Assembly (NCBI RefSeq): GCF_010729305.1
Contig: NZ_AP022574.1
Span: forward strand, 1,054,001 to 1,118,000
Direction of reading: 5' to 3'
Source of the DNA: Mycolicibacterium psychrotolerans
GTDB taxonomy: Bacteria > Actinomycetota > Actinomycetes > Mycobacteriales > Mycobacteriaceae
DNA: 64,000 nucleotides
This document shows positions 55,218-64,000 of the stretch, one piece after another. How positions within the stretch are numbered: position 1 is the stretch's first letter; each line of letters begins with the position of its first letter. The notes below the pieces were generated by a model. It saw only the letters and a program-made list of their open reading frames with translations. It searched no databases and had not been told where the DNA came from. The position numbers and the translations under genes were made by a program.

Positions 55218-56684
55218 TCAGGTCCCACAGAAGGTTCGGAACCCGGCGGAGAACTCCTCGCGGCCCGGTTCGGCGTAGCGCTGGAGCCCGGCCCGTTCCT
55301 CGAACGGAGACCGCACCGCGTCCAGCAGTGAGCCGACCGGGCCGAGGTCGCCGTCCGTCGCCGCTGCCAGTGCCTCCTCCACGAGGTGGTTGCGCGGAAT
55401 GTAGATCGGGTTCACCGCGTCCATCGCGGCCGGATCGGGTCCGAGTTCGCGCCAGCGCGCCAGCCAGGCGTCGAACGCGGCGAGGTCGACGAACTCGCCG
55501 CGCGCGGGCTCGGCGTCACCGCGCGCCGCCGAGGCCAGCCGGCGGTAGAACGACGTGTGGTCGACGCGGCTGCCCTGCATCTGGACGAGCAGCTCGGCAA
55601 TCAACGCGTCGGCCTGCTCCGGCGCGGCCGAGCCGATCCCCAGCTTGGCGCGCATCCCTTCGGCCCACCGCTGTTCGTAGCGGGTTCGGAACGTGCCCAG
55701 CGACTCCTCGGCCATCGCGACCGCCGTGTCGAGATCCTCCGGGTCCTCGGTGAACAGCGGCAGCAGCGCCTCGGCGAAACGCGCCAGGTTCCACAGCGCG
55801 ATCGCCGGCTGGTTGCCGTAGGCGTAGCGGCCCATGCTGTCGATAGAGCTGAACACCGTCTGCGGATCGAAGGCCTCCATGAACGCGCACGGGCCGTAGT
55901 CGATCGTCTCGCCCGAGATCGTCATGTTGTCGGTGTTCATCACCCCGTGCACGAAGCCGACCAGCATCCACTGCGCGATCAGGTCGGCCTGCACGCCGGT
56001 GACGGCCTCCAGCAGCGCGCGGTACGGCTGCCCGCTCCCGGCGGCGTCCGGGTGGTGCCGGGCGATCGCATGGTCGGCCAGTCGGCGCAGCACGCCGAGG
56101 TCGCCGGTGTGGCCCGCGACCAGCGACGCGTACTGGAAGCTGCCGACCCGCAGGTGGCTCGACGCGACCCTGGCCAGCACCGCGCCGGGCAGTTCCGTCT
56201 CGCGGTACACCGGCCTGCCGGTGGCGACCACGGCCAGCGAGCGGGTGGTCGGGATGCCCAGCGCGTGCATCGACTCGCTGATCACGTACTCGCGCACCAT
56301 CGGGCCGACCGCGGCCAGCCCGTCCCCGCCCCGGGCGAACGGGGTGCGGCCGGAGCCCTTCAGATGCAGATCGCGCACGCGGCCGTCGGCGTCGGCGAGT
56401 TCGCCGAGCAGCAGCGCCCGCCCGTCGCCCAGCCGCGGGACGAAGCCGCCGAACTGATGACCGGCGTACGCCTGCGCCACCGGCGTCGCGCCGGCCGGGA
56501 CCTCGGTGCCGGCCAGCAGGCCCAGACCCTGCGGGCTGCGCAGCCACGCCGGATCCAGTCCCAGTTCGGCGGCCAGCGGCTCGTTCAGCACCAGCAGCTG
56601 CGGATTCGGCGCCGCCTCGGCCTGCCAGCGCACCGCGAGCTCCGGAAGGTCACGGACGAACGTGTCCTGCAGCGCGATGCTCAT
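55218..56684 (-). CDS. selO: SelO-type protein adenylyltransferase
   Basis: A 488-residue pseudokinase-fold protein of the SelO/YdiU family. Recognisable motifs: [80 protein letters not shown] and [12 protein letters not shown]. The family transfers AMP to protein Ser/Thr/Tyr residues and links to oxidative stress. The C-terminal Cys (FRTFCGT) is the Cys position of bacterial homologues replacing selenocysteine. Ends with C-terminal FCGT and overlaps none. Confidence 0.88.
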   Translation of the reverse strand: MSIALQDTFVRDLPELAVRWQAEAAPNPQLLVLNEPLAAELGLDPAWLRSPQGLGLLAGTEVPAGATPVAQAYAGHQFGGFVPRLGDGRALLLGELADADGRVRDLHLKGSGRTPFARGGDGLAAVGPMVREYVISESMHALGIPTTRSLAVVATGRPVYRETELPGAVLARVASSHLRVGSFQYASLVAGHTGDLGVLRRLADHAIARHHPDAAGSGQPYRALLEAVTGVQADLIAQWMLVGFVHGVMNTDNMTISGETIDYGPCAFMEAFDPQTVFSSIDSMGRYAYGNQPAIALWNLARFAEALLPLFTEDPEDLDTAVAMAEESLGTFRTRYEQRWAEGMRAKLGIGSAAPEQADALIAELLVQMQGSRVDHTSFYRRLASAARGDAEPARGEFVDLAAFDAWLARWRELGPDPAAMDAVNPIYIPRNHLVEEALAAATDGDLGPVGSLLDAVRSPFEERAGLQRYAEPGREEFSAGFRTFCGT

Positions 56685-56693
56685 CCGTCCAGC

Positions 56694-57854
56694 CTACGGA
56701 GACGGTTCGATGACGGCGATCGCGTCGACGTCGTCCTTGATCGGGATGCGCCGCGAGCTCTCCTCGAACACCAGCGCGCCCGCCGGATCGGTGTAGCCGT
56801 CGCTGTGCGGCAGGATCAGCGCCCGTTGCCCGGGCGCGACCTCGGCCGTCTGCAGCGCCGAGGTGGGCGGCGATACCTGCGCGATCTGCTGCCCGGCGAG
56901 CTGCCACACGACCGGCGGATCGGGCTGCGGCTGCCCGCACCGCCACGTCGTGAGGCTCAGCTTCGGCGCGCCCTCGTTCGGCCACCACAGCTTGGTGATC
57001 CGGGATCCCGCGGCGGGGTCGGCGCCGGCGACGTCGAAGGTCTGCTGGTTGCCGTCGGCGTCGGACTGCACGACGGCCGCCGTGCCGCACGCATCGCCGG
57101 TGGCCCGGTACAGCGCGTAGGCCAGGGCGGCGCCGTCGGGGCTCAGCCGGGCCACCGCCACCGAGCTGTTTGCGTCGGCCTGTCCCAGCGACGTCGGCGC
57201 GCCCGGGCCTCGCACGGCGTACAGCGTGTCCGGCCCGCCGAACGGTGTGGGGGCCCCCTCGACCCGCGCGAGCACCGCGGTTCCGCCGCGGGCCACGATC
57301 AGCCGGGCATCACCTGCCTGCGGGACGGGCGGCAGGTCGACGGTCTGCATCACCTGCGGCGCCGCCGCGGCGTCGGCCAGGTCGAGCCGCATCAGCCGGT
57401 TGGGCTGTTCCCACCACACGATCGCGCTGCCGCCTCCGGTGCCCAGTGCGGGGCCCACCGGGATCTGGCGGGTGCTGCCGCGCCGGTTGCGCACGTCGAT
57501 GGTCGCCAACTGGTTGTCGACCGTCCGGGCGAACACGAAGCGGCCGTCCTCGGTGCTGAGCAGATCGTTGGACGGGGTGAACGCGCCGGACGCGGTGGCG
57601 ATCACGGTCGTGCCCTCCACGACGCCGATCTCGTCGGCGGCGCGGTAGGCCAGCAACGGACCGGCCACCCCGGGCGGCGGTGCGGTGGTGGTGGGGTCGA
57701 ACGGCGACGACGGCCTGGTTCCCGAGGGCCCCGACGTGGAGGTCGACCCGGGCGGCGACTGCAGCCCGGTGCAGGCCGCAGCGAGGAGGGTGACGAGCCC
57801 GAGCAGGACGGCGGTGACGGCGACGGTGACGATACGGCGGGACGAATTTCTCAT
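56694..57854 (-). CDS. propeller-type lipoprotein
   Basis: A 386-residue lipoprotein: signal with lipobox LAAACT (Cys28), a Ser/Thr/Pro linker to about 60, then repeated beta-strand blocks (LLSTEDGRFVFARTVDNQLA, IVWWEQPNRLMRLDLADA, VAVARLSPDGAALAYALYRA, KLWWPNEGAPKLSLTTWRC) suggesting a WD40-like or other propeller. Two Cys in the late part (DACGT and WRCGQ). No catalytic motif; envelope-located with an unknown role. Nine bases from SelO start. Confidence 0.6.
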   Translation of the reverse strand: MRNSSRRIVTVAVTAVLLGLVTLLAAACTGLQSPPGSTSTSGPSGTRPSSPFDPTTTAPPPGVAGPLLAYRAADEIGVVEGTTVIATASGAFTPSNDLLSTEDGRFVFARTVDNQLATIDVRNRRGSTRQIPVGPALGTGGGSAIVWWEQPNRLMRLDLADAAAAPQVMQTVDLPPVPQAGDARLIVARGGTAVLARVEGAPTPFGGPDTLYAVRGPGAPTSLGQADANSSVAVARLSPDGAALAYALYRATGDACGTAAVVQSDADGNQQTFDVAGADPAAGSRITKLWWPNEGAPKLSLTTWRCGQPQPDPPVVWQLAGQQIAQVSPPTSALQTAEVAPGQRALILPHSDGYTDPAGALVFEESSRRIPIKDDVDAIAVIEPSP

Positions 57855-58026
57855 AGGGATCTGGGTTCCATGTAAGCGGAAGACGCGGCCACGGGGGGCC
57901 GCGGGGTGGGTGCGCGGCGCGCCCGCGCGGGGGCCGCTCGGTATGGTGATTGCTCGCCGGTGGTGGGGGAATCGCGGGCTGACGAGCTGCGTCGGCCGGC
58001 CGCCGGGACCTGTGAACCGTAGATGT

Positions 58027-58030
58027 GGAG
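58027..58030 (+). promoter_or_regulatory. ribosome binding site deciding the 58038 start
   Basis: GGAG with seven bases before GTG 58038 supports this start over ATG 58023, which has no site. The 57855-58022 gap holds only a divergent-promoter region with GC hairpins. Confidence 0.5.
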
Positions 58031-58037
58031 CAACGCT

Positions 58038-58931
58038 GTGAGCCTGAACACCATCGCTCTCGAGTTGGTGCCGCCGAACGTCGACCGGGGCCGCGAGCAG
58101 GCCCTCGAGGACGCCGAGAAGGTGCTGCGGTGTTCAGCCGAGGCAGGGGTCGGCGGCCGGGTCCGGCACGTCATGATCCCCGGCATGATCGAGGAGGACG
58201 ACGACCGTCCGCTCGAGATGAAGCCCAAGCTCGACGTCCTGGAGTTCTGGTCGATGATCAGGCCGGAACTGCCCGGGGTCCGGGGGCTGTGCACCCAGGT
58301 GACCGCGTTCATGGACGAACCGACGCTGCGCGCCCGGCTGACCGAACTCGGCGGCAGCGGTTTCGACGGGATCGCGTTCGTCGGCGTGCCCCGCACGCTG
58401 AACGACGGCGAGGGCTCCGGGGTGGCGCCCACCGACGCGTTGACGATGTTCGACGAGGTCGTGGCCAACCGCGGCGTCATCCTCATCCCGACCCGCGAGG
58501 GCGAGCAGGGCCGGTTCACCTTCAAGTGCGACCGTGGCGCCACCTACGGCATGACGCAGCTGCTGTACTCCGACACGATCGTCGACTTCCTGACCGAGTT
58601 CGCCGCGACCACCGAGCACCGGCCCGAGATCCTGCTGTCGTTCGGTTTCGTGCCTGCGGTGGAGACGAAGGTCGGACTAATCAACTGGCTGATCCAGGAT
58701 CCCGGCAACGCCGCCGTCGCCGCCGAGCAGGACTTCGTCAAGAGGCTGGCCGGCGCGGAACCGGTGGAACGCCGCAAGCTGATGGTCGACCTGTACAAGC
58801 GGGTGGTCGACGGTGTCGGTGAGCTCGGCTTCCCGCTCAGCGTGCACTTCGAGGCGACCTACGGCGTCAACACGCCCGCATTTCAGACGTTCGCGGAGAT
58901 GCTGGCCTACTGGGCTCCCGACCGCGGGTGA
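58038..58931 (+). CDS. non-canonical methylenetetrahydrofolate reductase-like protein
   Basis: A 297-residue protein homologous in pattern to M. tuberculosis Rv2172c: VSLNTIALELVPPNVDRGRE, GGRVRHVMIPGMIEEDDDRP, VLEFWSMIRPELPGVRGLCT and the C-terminal LSVHFEATYGVNTPAFQTFA. It has the MTHFR-type TIM barrel but is divergent from MetF. Mycobacterial homologues were proposed as FAD-independent MTHFRs reducing methylene-THF. If so it feeds methionine synthesis. Stands alone. Confidence 0.7.
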   Translation: MSLNTIALELVPPNVDRGREQALEDAEKVLRCSAEAGVGGRVRHVMIPGMIEEDDDRPLEMKPKLDVLEFWSMIRPELPGVRGLCTQVTAFMDEPTLRARLTELGGSGFDGIAFVGVPRTLNDGEGSGVAPTDALTMFDEVVANRGVILIPTREGEQGRFTFKCDRGATYGMTQLLYSDTIVDFLTEFAATTEHRPEILLSFGFVPAVETKVGLINWLIQDPGNAAVAAEQDFVKRLAGAEPVERRKLMVDLYKRVVDGVGELGFPLSVHFEATYGVNTPAFQTFAEMLAYWAPDRG

Positions 58932-58972
58932 ATTCGCGCTGAGTTTTTCGCCCCGGTGGGGTCTACTGGGGT

Positions 58973-59434
58973 ATGAGCAGGCCGATCGTCGCCTGGGCCG
59001 CCGCGGTGCTGGCCGTGGGTTCGGCTGTACTGCACGGCGGTTCCCTTTCCGGTGCGATGAGCCCGTGGCTCTTCGCGCTGACCGTCGCGATGATCGCCGG
59101 ATGTCTGTTCTGCGCCTACGAGCTGCTGAGCCGCGACACCGTGCGGGCGTGGGTGCTGGTCGCGATGATGAACCTGGCGATGATCGGCGCGCACCTGCCG
59201 ATGCCCGCCGGTCACCACCACGGCGGCCTCGGAGCGGCCGGCGCCGCCTCGCTGCATCCGGCCACGGTCGTCGCGGTGCTCGAGGTGATGCTCGCCGCGG
59301 CGGTGCTGTTCGTCCGCAGCCGAGCGCTCGCGCCGACCGCCGGCCCAGCGTGCCAGAGTGGAGCTCATGACCTCGGCGCATCTCCCGGTCGGCAGGTTGG
59401 GCGCGACCTCGATCGACTGCCCGAATCCGGCTGA
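58973..59434 (+). CDS. small multi-pass membrane protein
   Basis: A 153-residue protein: hydrophobic segments at about 4-23, 28-52, 58-77 and 94-113; a short HHHGG loop sits near residue 82. The last 25 residues overlap the VOC gene (68 bases in another frame) and have no hydrophobic character, so the end is less conserved. It belongs to no family I recognise; the His tract may bind metal. Confidence 0.55.
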   Translation: MSRPIVAWAAAVLAVGSAVLHGGSLSGAMSPWLFALTVAMIAGCLFCAYELLSRDTVRAWVLVAMMNLAMIGAHLPMPAGHHHGGLGAAGAASLHPATVVAVLEVMLAAAVLFVRSRALAPTAGPACQSGAHDLGASPGRQVGRDLDRLPESG

Positions 59435-59756
59435 GCTGGCGGACTTCTATGCCGCGCTGCTCGGCATGCGGCGCTTGGTCGAGACGCCGGACGGCGGCGT
59501 CGTCGCGATCACCGACGGCGCGGCGATCCTGGCGATGATGCGCGTCGACCCCTATGTCGCGCCGACGTGGCCCGCGGGGGACCAACCGCAGCAGATGCAC
59601 CTCGACGTATCGGTCGACGACCTCGACCGGGCCATCGCGGCCGCCGAGGGGCTGGGCGCGCGCCAGGCCGCTGGGCAGCCGCAGCCCGCGCTGTGGCGGG
59701 TGATGCTCGACCCGGCCGGCCACCCGTTCTGCCTGACGACGGTGGGCGCCGCCTGA
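59367..59756 (+). CDS. VOC-family (glyoxalase-like) protein
   Basis: A 129-residue protein from ATG 59367 (MTSAHLPVGRLGATSIDCPN); a GTG nine bases earlier is an alternative. Two beta-alpha-beta-beta-beta halves: LGATSIDCPNPAELADFYAA and HLDVSVDDLDRAIAAAEGLG, ending LDPAGHPFCLTTVG. Glyoxalase-fold proteins bind metal for isomerase, dioxygenase or resistance functions; not specifiable. Ends two bases before the HrpA start. Confidence 0.8.
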   Translation: MTSAHLPVGRLGATSIDCPNPAELADFYAALLGMRRLVETPDGGVVAITDGAAILAMMRVDPYVAPTWPAGDQPQQMHLDVSVDDLDRAIAAAEGLGARQAAGQPQPALWRVMLDPAGHPFCLTTVGAA

Positions 59757-59757
59757 C

Positions 59758-62700
59758 ATGCCCGATCCGACCTCGGCCGAGGTGCGTGCGCTGCGCGCGC
59801 GGCTGGACGGCCTGACGATCCGCGACGCGGCGCGGCTGGGCCGAAAGCTGCGCACGATGCGCTCGCCCGACCCCGCGCAGCTCGAGCGGCTGACCCGCCA
59901 GATCGCGACCGCCGAGGCGCTGGTCGCCACCCGCGAGGCCGCCGTGCCGGCCATCAGCTATCCGGATCTGCCGGTCAGCGAGCGGCGCGGCGACATCGCG
60001 GCCGCGATCGCCGCGAACCAGGTGGTGATCGTGGCCGGGGAGACGGGCTCGGGCAAGACCACGCAGCTGCCGAAGATCTGCCTGGAACTGGGCCGTGGCA
60101 TCCGCGGCACGATCGGTCACACCCAGCCGCGTCGCCTCGCCGCGCGCACGGTCGCCCAGCGCATCGCCGACGAACTGGGCACCCCGCTGGGCGACGCGGT
60201 GGGCTACACCGTGCGCTTCACCGATCAGGCGAGCGACCGCACCCTGGTCCGGCTGATGACCGACGGCATCCTGCTCGCCGACATCCAGCGCGACCGGCGA
60301 CTGCTGCGCTACGACACGCTGATCATCGACGAGGCCCACGAGCGCAGCCTGAACATCGACTTCCTGCTGGGCTATCTGCGGCAGCTCCTGCCGCGCAGGC
60401 CCGACCTGAAGGTGATCGTCACGTCGGCGACCATCGAGCCGCAGCGCTTCGCCGACCATTTCGGTGGGGCACCGATCCTCGAGGTGAGCGGCCGCACCTA
60501 CCCGGTCGAAATCCGTTACCGGCCTCTGGAAGTGCCCGTGGTGGCCGACGGCGACGACCCGGACGATCCCGACCACGAGGTGGTCCGGACCGAGCTGCGC
60601 GACCCGACCGAGGCGATCGTCGACGGGGTGCGCGAACTCGCCGCCGAACCGCCCGGCGACGTGCTGGTGTTCCTGTCGGGGGAGCGCGAGATCCGCGACA
60701 CCGCCGAAGCTCTCCGCGCCGACCTGGGCGAGCAGACCGAGGTGCTGCCGCTGTACGCGCGGCTGCCCACCGCCGAGCAGCAGAAGGTGTTCTCTCCCAG
60801 CCGTTCCCGGCGGCGCGTCGTGCTGGCTACCAACGTCGCCGAGACGTCGCTGACGGTGCCGGGCATCCGCTACGTCGTCGACCCGGGGACCGCGCGGATC
60901 TCGCGCTACAGCCGCCGCACCAAGGTGCAGCGGCTGCCGATCGAGCCGATCTCCCAGGCCTCGGCCGCGCAGCGCGCCGGCCGGTCCGGGCGCACCGCGC
61001 CGGGCGTCTGCATCCGGCTCTACTCCGAGGAGGACTTCGCCGCGCGGCCCCGCTACACCGACCCGGAGATCCTGCGCACCAACCTCGCCGCGGTGATCCT
61101 GCAGATGGCCGCGCTCGGATTCGGCGACATCGAGGGGTTCGGGTTCCTCGACCCGCCCGACGCGCGCAGCATCCGCGACGGCATCGCGCTGCTGACCGAA
61201 CTCGGCGCGTTCACCGACGGCGAGCTCACCCCGCTGGGCCGCCGGCTCGCCCAGATCCCGGTCGACCCGCGGCTGGGCCGGATGATCCTGCAGGCCGAGA
61301 CCGAGGGCTGTGTGCGCGAGATGCTGTTGCTGGCCGCCGCACTGTCGATCCCCGACCCGCGTGAGCGGCCCGCCGACCGGGAGGAGGCCGCCCGCCAGAA
61401 GCACGCGCGGTTCGCCGACGAGCACTCCGACTTCGTGTCGTTCCTGAACCTGTGGCGGTATCTGGGCGAGCAACGAAAAGAGCGCAGCGGCAGCTCGTTC
61501 CGACGGATGTGCCGCGAGGAGTTCCTGCACTACCTGCGGATCCGCGAATGGCAGGACCTGGTCGGCCAGCTGCGGTCCATCTGCCGCGATCTGGGCATCA
61601 CCGAGTCCGACGATCCGGCCGACGCGGCCCGGGTGCATGCGGCGCTGACGGCCGGGCTGCTGTCGCACGTCGGGATGCGCGACGAGTCGAAAGGACGCGA
61701 CTCCCGGGAGTTTCAGGGCGCGCGCAACGCCCGTTTCGTGCTGGCGCCCGGTTCGGTGCTGACCCGCAGGCCGCCGCGCTGGGTGGTGGTGGCCGACCTG
61801 GTCGAGACCAGCCGGCTCTACGGCAGGACTGCCGCGCGCATCGACCCGGAGACCGTCGAGCGGGTGGCCGGGCACCTGGTGCAGCGCAGTCACAGTGAAC
61901 CGCACTGGGACGCCGAGCGCGGCGCGGTGATGGCTTACGAGCGGGTGACCCTCTACGCCCTTCCGCTGGTGGCGCGCCGGCGGGTTGGGTACGCCGAGAT
62001 CGACCCGCCGGTGGCGCGGGAGCTGTTCATCCGGCACGCCCTGGTCGAGCAGGACTGGCGCACGCGGCACCACTTCTTCGCCGACAACGCCCGGCTGCGC
62101 AGCGAGCTGACCGAACTCGAGGAGCGGGCCCGCCGCCGCGATCTGCTGGTCGACGACGACGAGATCTTCGCGTTCTACGACGCCCGCATCCCGGCCGAGG
62201 TGGTGTCGGCCCGCCACTTCGACGGGTGGTGGCGCAAGCAGCGCCACCGCACACCGGATCTGCTGACGATGACGCGGGATGATCTGCTGCGCAACGACTC
62301 CGGCGCCGAGCAGCCCGACGCCTGGGAGGCCGGCGACCTCGCGCTGCCGCTCACCTACCGCTACGATCCGGGCGCGGCCGACGACGGCGTCACGGTGCAC
62401 GTCCCCGTCGACGTGCTGGCACGGCTCGGCGGCGACGACTTCGCCTGGCAGGTCCCCGCGCTGCGGGAGGAACTGCTCACCGCGCTGATCCGGTCGCTGC
62501 CCAAGGATCTGCGCCGCAACTTCGTGCCCGCCCCCGACACCGCGCGGGCGCTGCTGGCCTCGATCACGCCCGAGCGCGGACCGCTGCTCGACGCGGTGCA
62601 GCGCGAATTACGCAGGCGCACCGGCATTCTGGTGCCGATCGATGCCTTCGATCTGGAGAAGATCCCGCCACACCTGCGGGTGACGTTCGCGGTCGAGGGT

Positions 62701-63666
62701 GGGGACGGCGCGGTCGTCGCGCGCGGCAAGGATCTCGGCGTATTGCAGCGCACACTCGCCGCACCGGCGCGGGACGCCGTCGCGGCCGCTGCCGGTGACC
62801 TGGAACGCAGCGGGTTGCGCACGTGGCCCGACATCGACGAACTGCCTCGGGTGGTCGAGCGGCAGGGCGCCTCCGGGCACACGGTGCGCGGATACCCGGC
62901 GCTGGTCGACGACCGGACGTCGGTGTCGGTGAAGGTCTTTCCCACCGAAGCCGAGCAGGCGGTCGCCGCACCGGCGGGGACGCGACGGCTGCTGCGCCTG
63001 GCCGGCCCGTCGGTGGCCAAAGCCGTGGAGAAGGCCCTGGACACCCGGACGCGGCTGACGCTGGGCACCAACCCGGACGGTTCGCTGACCGCACTCGTCG
63101 ATGATTGCGCCGACGCCGCGATGCAGGTGCTGGTGGCTGAACCGGTCTGGCGCCGTGCGGAATTCGAGCAGGCCCGGGCGCGGGTGGCCGAGGCGCTGGT
63201 GCCCACCACGCTCGACGTGGTGCGGCGTGCCGGAAAGGTGATCGCCGCGCTGCACGACGTGCAGCTCGCCCTGCCCGACACCCCCACCGCGGCACAGGCC
63301 GACGCGATCGCCGACATCCGCGACCAGCTCGCGCGCCTGGTGCCTGCCGGTTTCGTGGCCGCGGCCGGCGCGTCGCGGCTGGCCGACCTGACCCGCTACC
63401 TGATCGCGGTGAACCGGCGGCTGGAACGATTGCCGCACGGGCTGGGCGCCGACCGGGAGCGGATGGACCGGGTGGCCGCCGTCCGCGACGCCTACGACGA
63501 CGTCGTCTCCGCGCTGTCACCCGCGCGTGCCGCCGCCGACGACGTGCGCGACATCGCATGGATGATCGAGGAATTGCGGGTGAGCCTGTGGGCCCAGCAG
63601 CTCGGCACCCCGCGTCCGGTCAGCGAGCAACGGATCCACCGCGCCATCGATGCGCTCTCCCGCTGA
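59758..63666 (+). CDS. hrpA: ATP-dependent RNA helicase HrpA
   Basis: A 1302-residue DEAH-box helicase of HrpA length. Walker A GETGSGKT (94-101), DEAH (191-194, LIIDEAHERS), SAT motif, and a second RecA domain with QRAGRSGRTAPGVCIRLY. The winged-helix/OB and long C-terminal DUF3418 region follow (about 650-1302). It unwinds or remodels RNA (mRNA processing, ribosome rescue). Only two bases from the VOC gene, so cotranscribed. Confidence 0.93.
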   Translation: MPDPTSAEVRALRARLDGLTIRDAARLGRKLRTMRSPDPAQLERLTRQIATAEALVATREAAVPAISYPDLPVSERRGDIAAAIAANQVVIVAGETGSGKTTQLPKICLELGRGIRGTIGHTQPRRLAARTVAQRIADELGTPLGDAVGYTVRFTDQASDRTLVRLMTDGILLADIQRDRRLLRYDTLIIDEAHERSLNIDFLLGYLRQLLPRRPDLKVIVTSATIEPQRFADHFGGAPILEVSGRTYPVEIRYRPLEVPVVADGDDPDDPDHEVVRTELRDPTEAIVDGVRELAAEPPGDVLVFLSGEREIRDTAEALRADLGEQTEVLPLYARLPTAEQQKVFSPSRSRRRVVLATNVAETSLTVPGIRYVVDPGTARISRYSRRTKVQRLPIEPISQASAAQRAGRSGRTAPGVCIRLYSEEDFAARPRYTDPEILRTNLAAVILQMAALGFGDIEGFGFLDPPDARSIRDGIALLTELGAFTDGELTPLGRRLAQIPVDPRLGRMILQAETEGCVREMLLLAAALSIPDPRERPADREEAARQKHARFADEHSDFVSFLNLWRYLGEQRKERSGSSFRRMCREEFLHYLRIREWQDLVGQLRSICRDLGITESDDPADAARVHAALTAGLLSHVGMRDESKGRDSREFQGARNARFVLAPGSVLTRRPPRWVVVADLVETSRLYGRTAARIDPETVERVAGHLVQRSHSEPHWDAERGAVMAYERVTLYALPLVARRRVGYAEIDPPVARELFIRHALVEQDWRTRHHFFADNARLRSELTELEERARRRDLLVDDDEIFAFYDARIPAEVVSARHFDGWWRKQRHRTPDLLTMTRDDLLRNDSGAEQPDAWEAGDLALPLTYRYDPGAADDGVTVHVPVDVLARLGGDDFAWQVPALREELLTALIRSLPKDLRRNFVPAPDTARALLASITPERGPLLDAVQRELRRRTGILVPIDAFDLEKIPPHLRVTFAVEGGDGAVVARGKDLGVLQRTLAAPARDAVAAAAGDLERSGLRTWPDIDELPRVVERQGASGHTVRGYPALVDDRTSVSVKVFPTEAEQAVAAPAGTRRLLRLAGPSVAKAVEKALDTRTRLTLGTNPDGSLTALVDDCADAAMQVLVAEPVWRRAEFEQARARVAEALVPTTLDVVRRAGKVIAALHDVQLALPDTPTAAQADAIADIRDQLARLVPAGFVAAAGASRLADLTRYLIAVNRRLERLPHGLGADRERMDRVAAVRDAYDDVVSALSPARAAADDVRDIAWMIEELRVSLWAQQLGTPRPVSEQRIHRAIDALSR

Positions 63667-63681
63667 CCGGCACTCAGGGCG

Positions 63682-64000
63682 TCAGCCCAAGGCGGCGATC
63701 CGGGCGACCGTCAGCGCGGACGTGAGCTGCAGCAGGTCGGCAGGCCGGGACAGCGCAAGACCGGTCAGCTCCTCGAGCCGGCGCATCCGCTGGGCCACGG
63801 TGTTGGGGTGCAGGTGCAACCGGGCCGCGGCGGCGCGCCGGTCCAGCCCTGTGTCGAGCACCACCCGCGCGGTGTCGAGCAACTCGGTCGAGCGGTTGCG
63901 GTCGTACTCGGCGGCCCGGCCGAGCACCGACATCGCGAACTGCCGGAGCCGTTGCGGATCACCGAGTTCGAGCAGCAGGTGGTCGATCGTGATGTCGGTC
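63682..64000 (-). CDS. PucR-type regulator, C-terminal part (runs off right edge)
   Basis: A leftward frame open to the window edge gives the last 106 residues, ending LLQLTSALTVARIAALG. It contains the PucR helix-turn-helix DRRAAAARLHLHPNTVAQRM, RRLEELTGL after a TELLDTARVVLDTG helix, the family's C-terminal domain. The upstream part, likely a GGDEF-like or GAF/ligand domain, is outside. Regulators of this type control purine or other catabolism. Ends convergent with hrpA. Confidence 0.8.
   Translation of the reverse strand, partial: TDITIDHLLLELGDPQRLRQFAMSVLGRAAEYDRNRSTELLDTARVVLDTGLDRRAAAARLHLHPNTVAQRMRRLEELTGLALSRPADLLQLTSALTVARIAALG

Noticed and set aside
55386..57875. 829-codon forward frame opposite SelO and the lipoprotein gene
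   Set aside because: Composition typical of antisense high-GC frames; both opposite genes have clear motifs.
59509..62400. 963-codon open frame antisense to hrpA
   Set aside because: Low-complexity, His/Arg-rich translation that mirrors codon bias of the intact helicase; no domain.

Overview
The window is high-GC DNA with short intergenic gaps and many GTGA/ATGA stop-start overlaps. Its gene content (GlnX-GlnH-PknG module, Rv0203-type heme-binding protein, cutinase, WS/DGAT acyltransferase, KasA/KasB-like synthase, CtpI-like ATPase, DUF222/13E12 HNH protein, Rv2172c-like reductase) points to a rapidly growing mycobacterium (Mycolicibacterium or close relative). This is inferred from protein content only. 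No rRNA, tRNA, CRISPR array or intact insertion sequence was seen. No gene-free stretch exceeds 300 bases; the largest gaps are about 280-290 bases (4890-5171 and 35755-36044) and both are described.

Layout. 1-5 kb: a leftward glnX-glnH-pknG-like module followed by a GAF gene that runs off the edge. 5-8 kb: a large LuxR-type (LAL) ATPase regulator and two tiny acidic ORFs. 8-16 kb: membrane acyltransferase, three small secreted proteins, MFS transporter, GH5-like hydrolase, crotonase, NTF2-like protein, RNase Z, a small membrane protein. 16-21 kb: CtpI-like P-type ATPase between two small membrane proteins that share an EWPV motif. 21-30 kb: stress and envelope genes (PfpI-like protein, cutinase, zinc ribbon, HemK-like methyltransferase + CDGSH protein + heme-oxygenase-like enzyme, ferritin-like protein, a KAS enzyme with Asp in place of the catalytic Cys, O-methyltransferase, Nudix), several with SigF-type promoters.

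30-43 kb is a carbohydrate or polyol catabolic region. The rightward half is a DeoR regulator, FGGY kinase, zinc dehydrogenase and class II aldolase. A DUF222 HNH gene follows. The leftward half is a small leader ORF, polyol dehydrogenase, RbsA-, RbsC- and RbsB-like ABC transporter. A divergent SorC regulator and an SDR complete it. A plausible flow is import, oxidation of polyol to ketose, phosphorylation, then aldol cleavage; the substrate cannot be fixed from sequence. Both regulators have clear candidate operators.

43-64 kb: a secreted solenoid-repeat protein, MscS channel, MOSC and DUF2237 proteins, CobW-like GTPase, GAF-GGDEF protein, a lower-GC secreted gene beside an SDR remnant, amidohydrolase, glycine-rich repeat protein, class III aminotransferase, WS/DGAT, SelO, a propeller-like lipoprotein, the Rv2172c-like reductase, a VOC protein, HrpA helicase and the end of a PucR-type regulator.

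The strongest leads are the KAS protein with Asp170, the HemK/CDGSH/heme-oxygenase-fold trio, an identical palindrome (AGTAGT-N2-ACTACT) at two distant loci, the phased SorC operator array, and the second-type GlnX-GlnH-PknG module.
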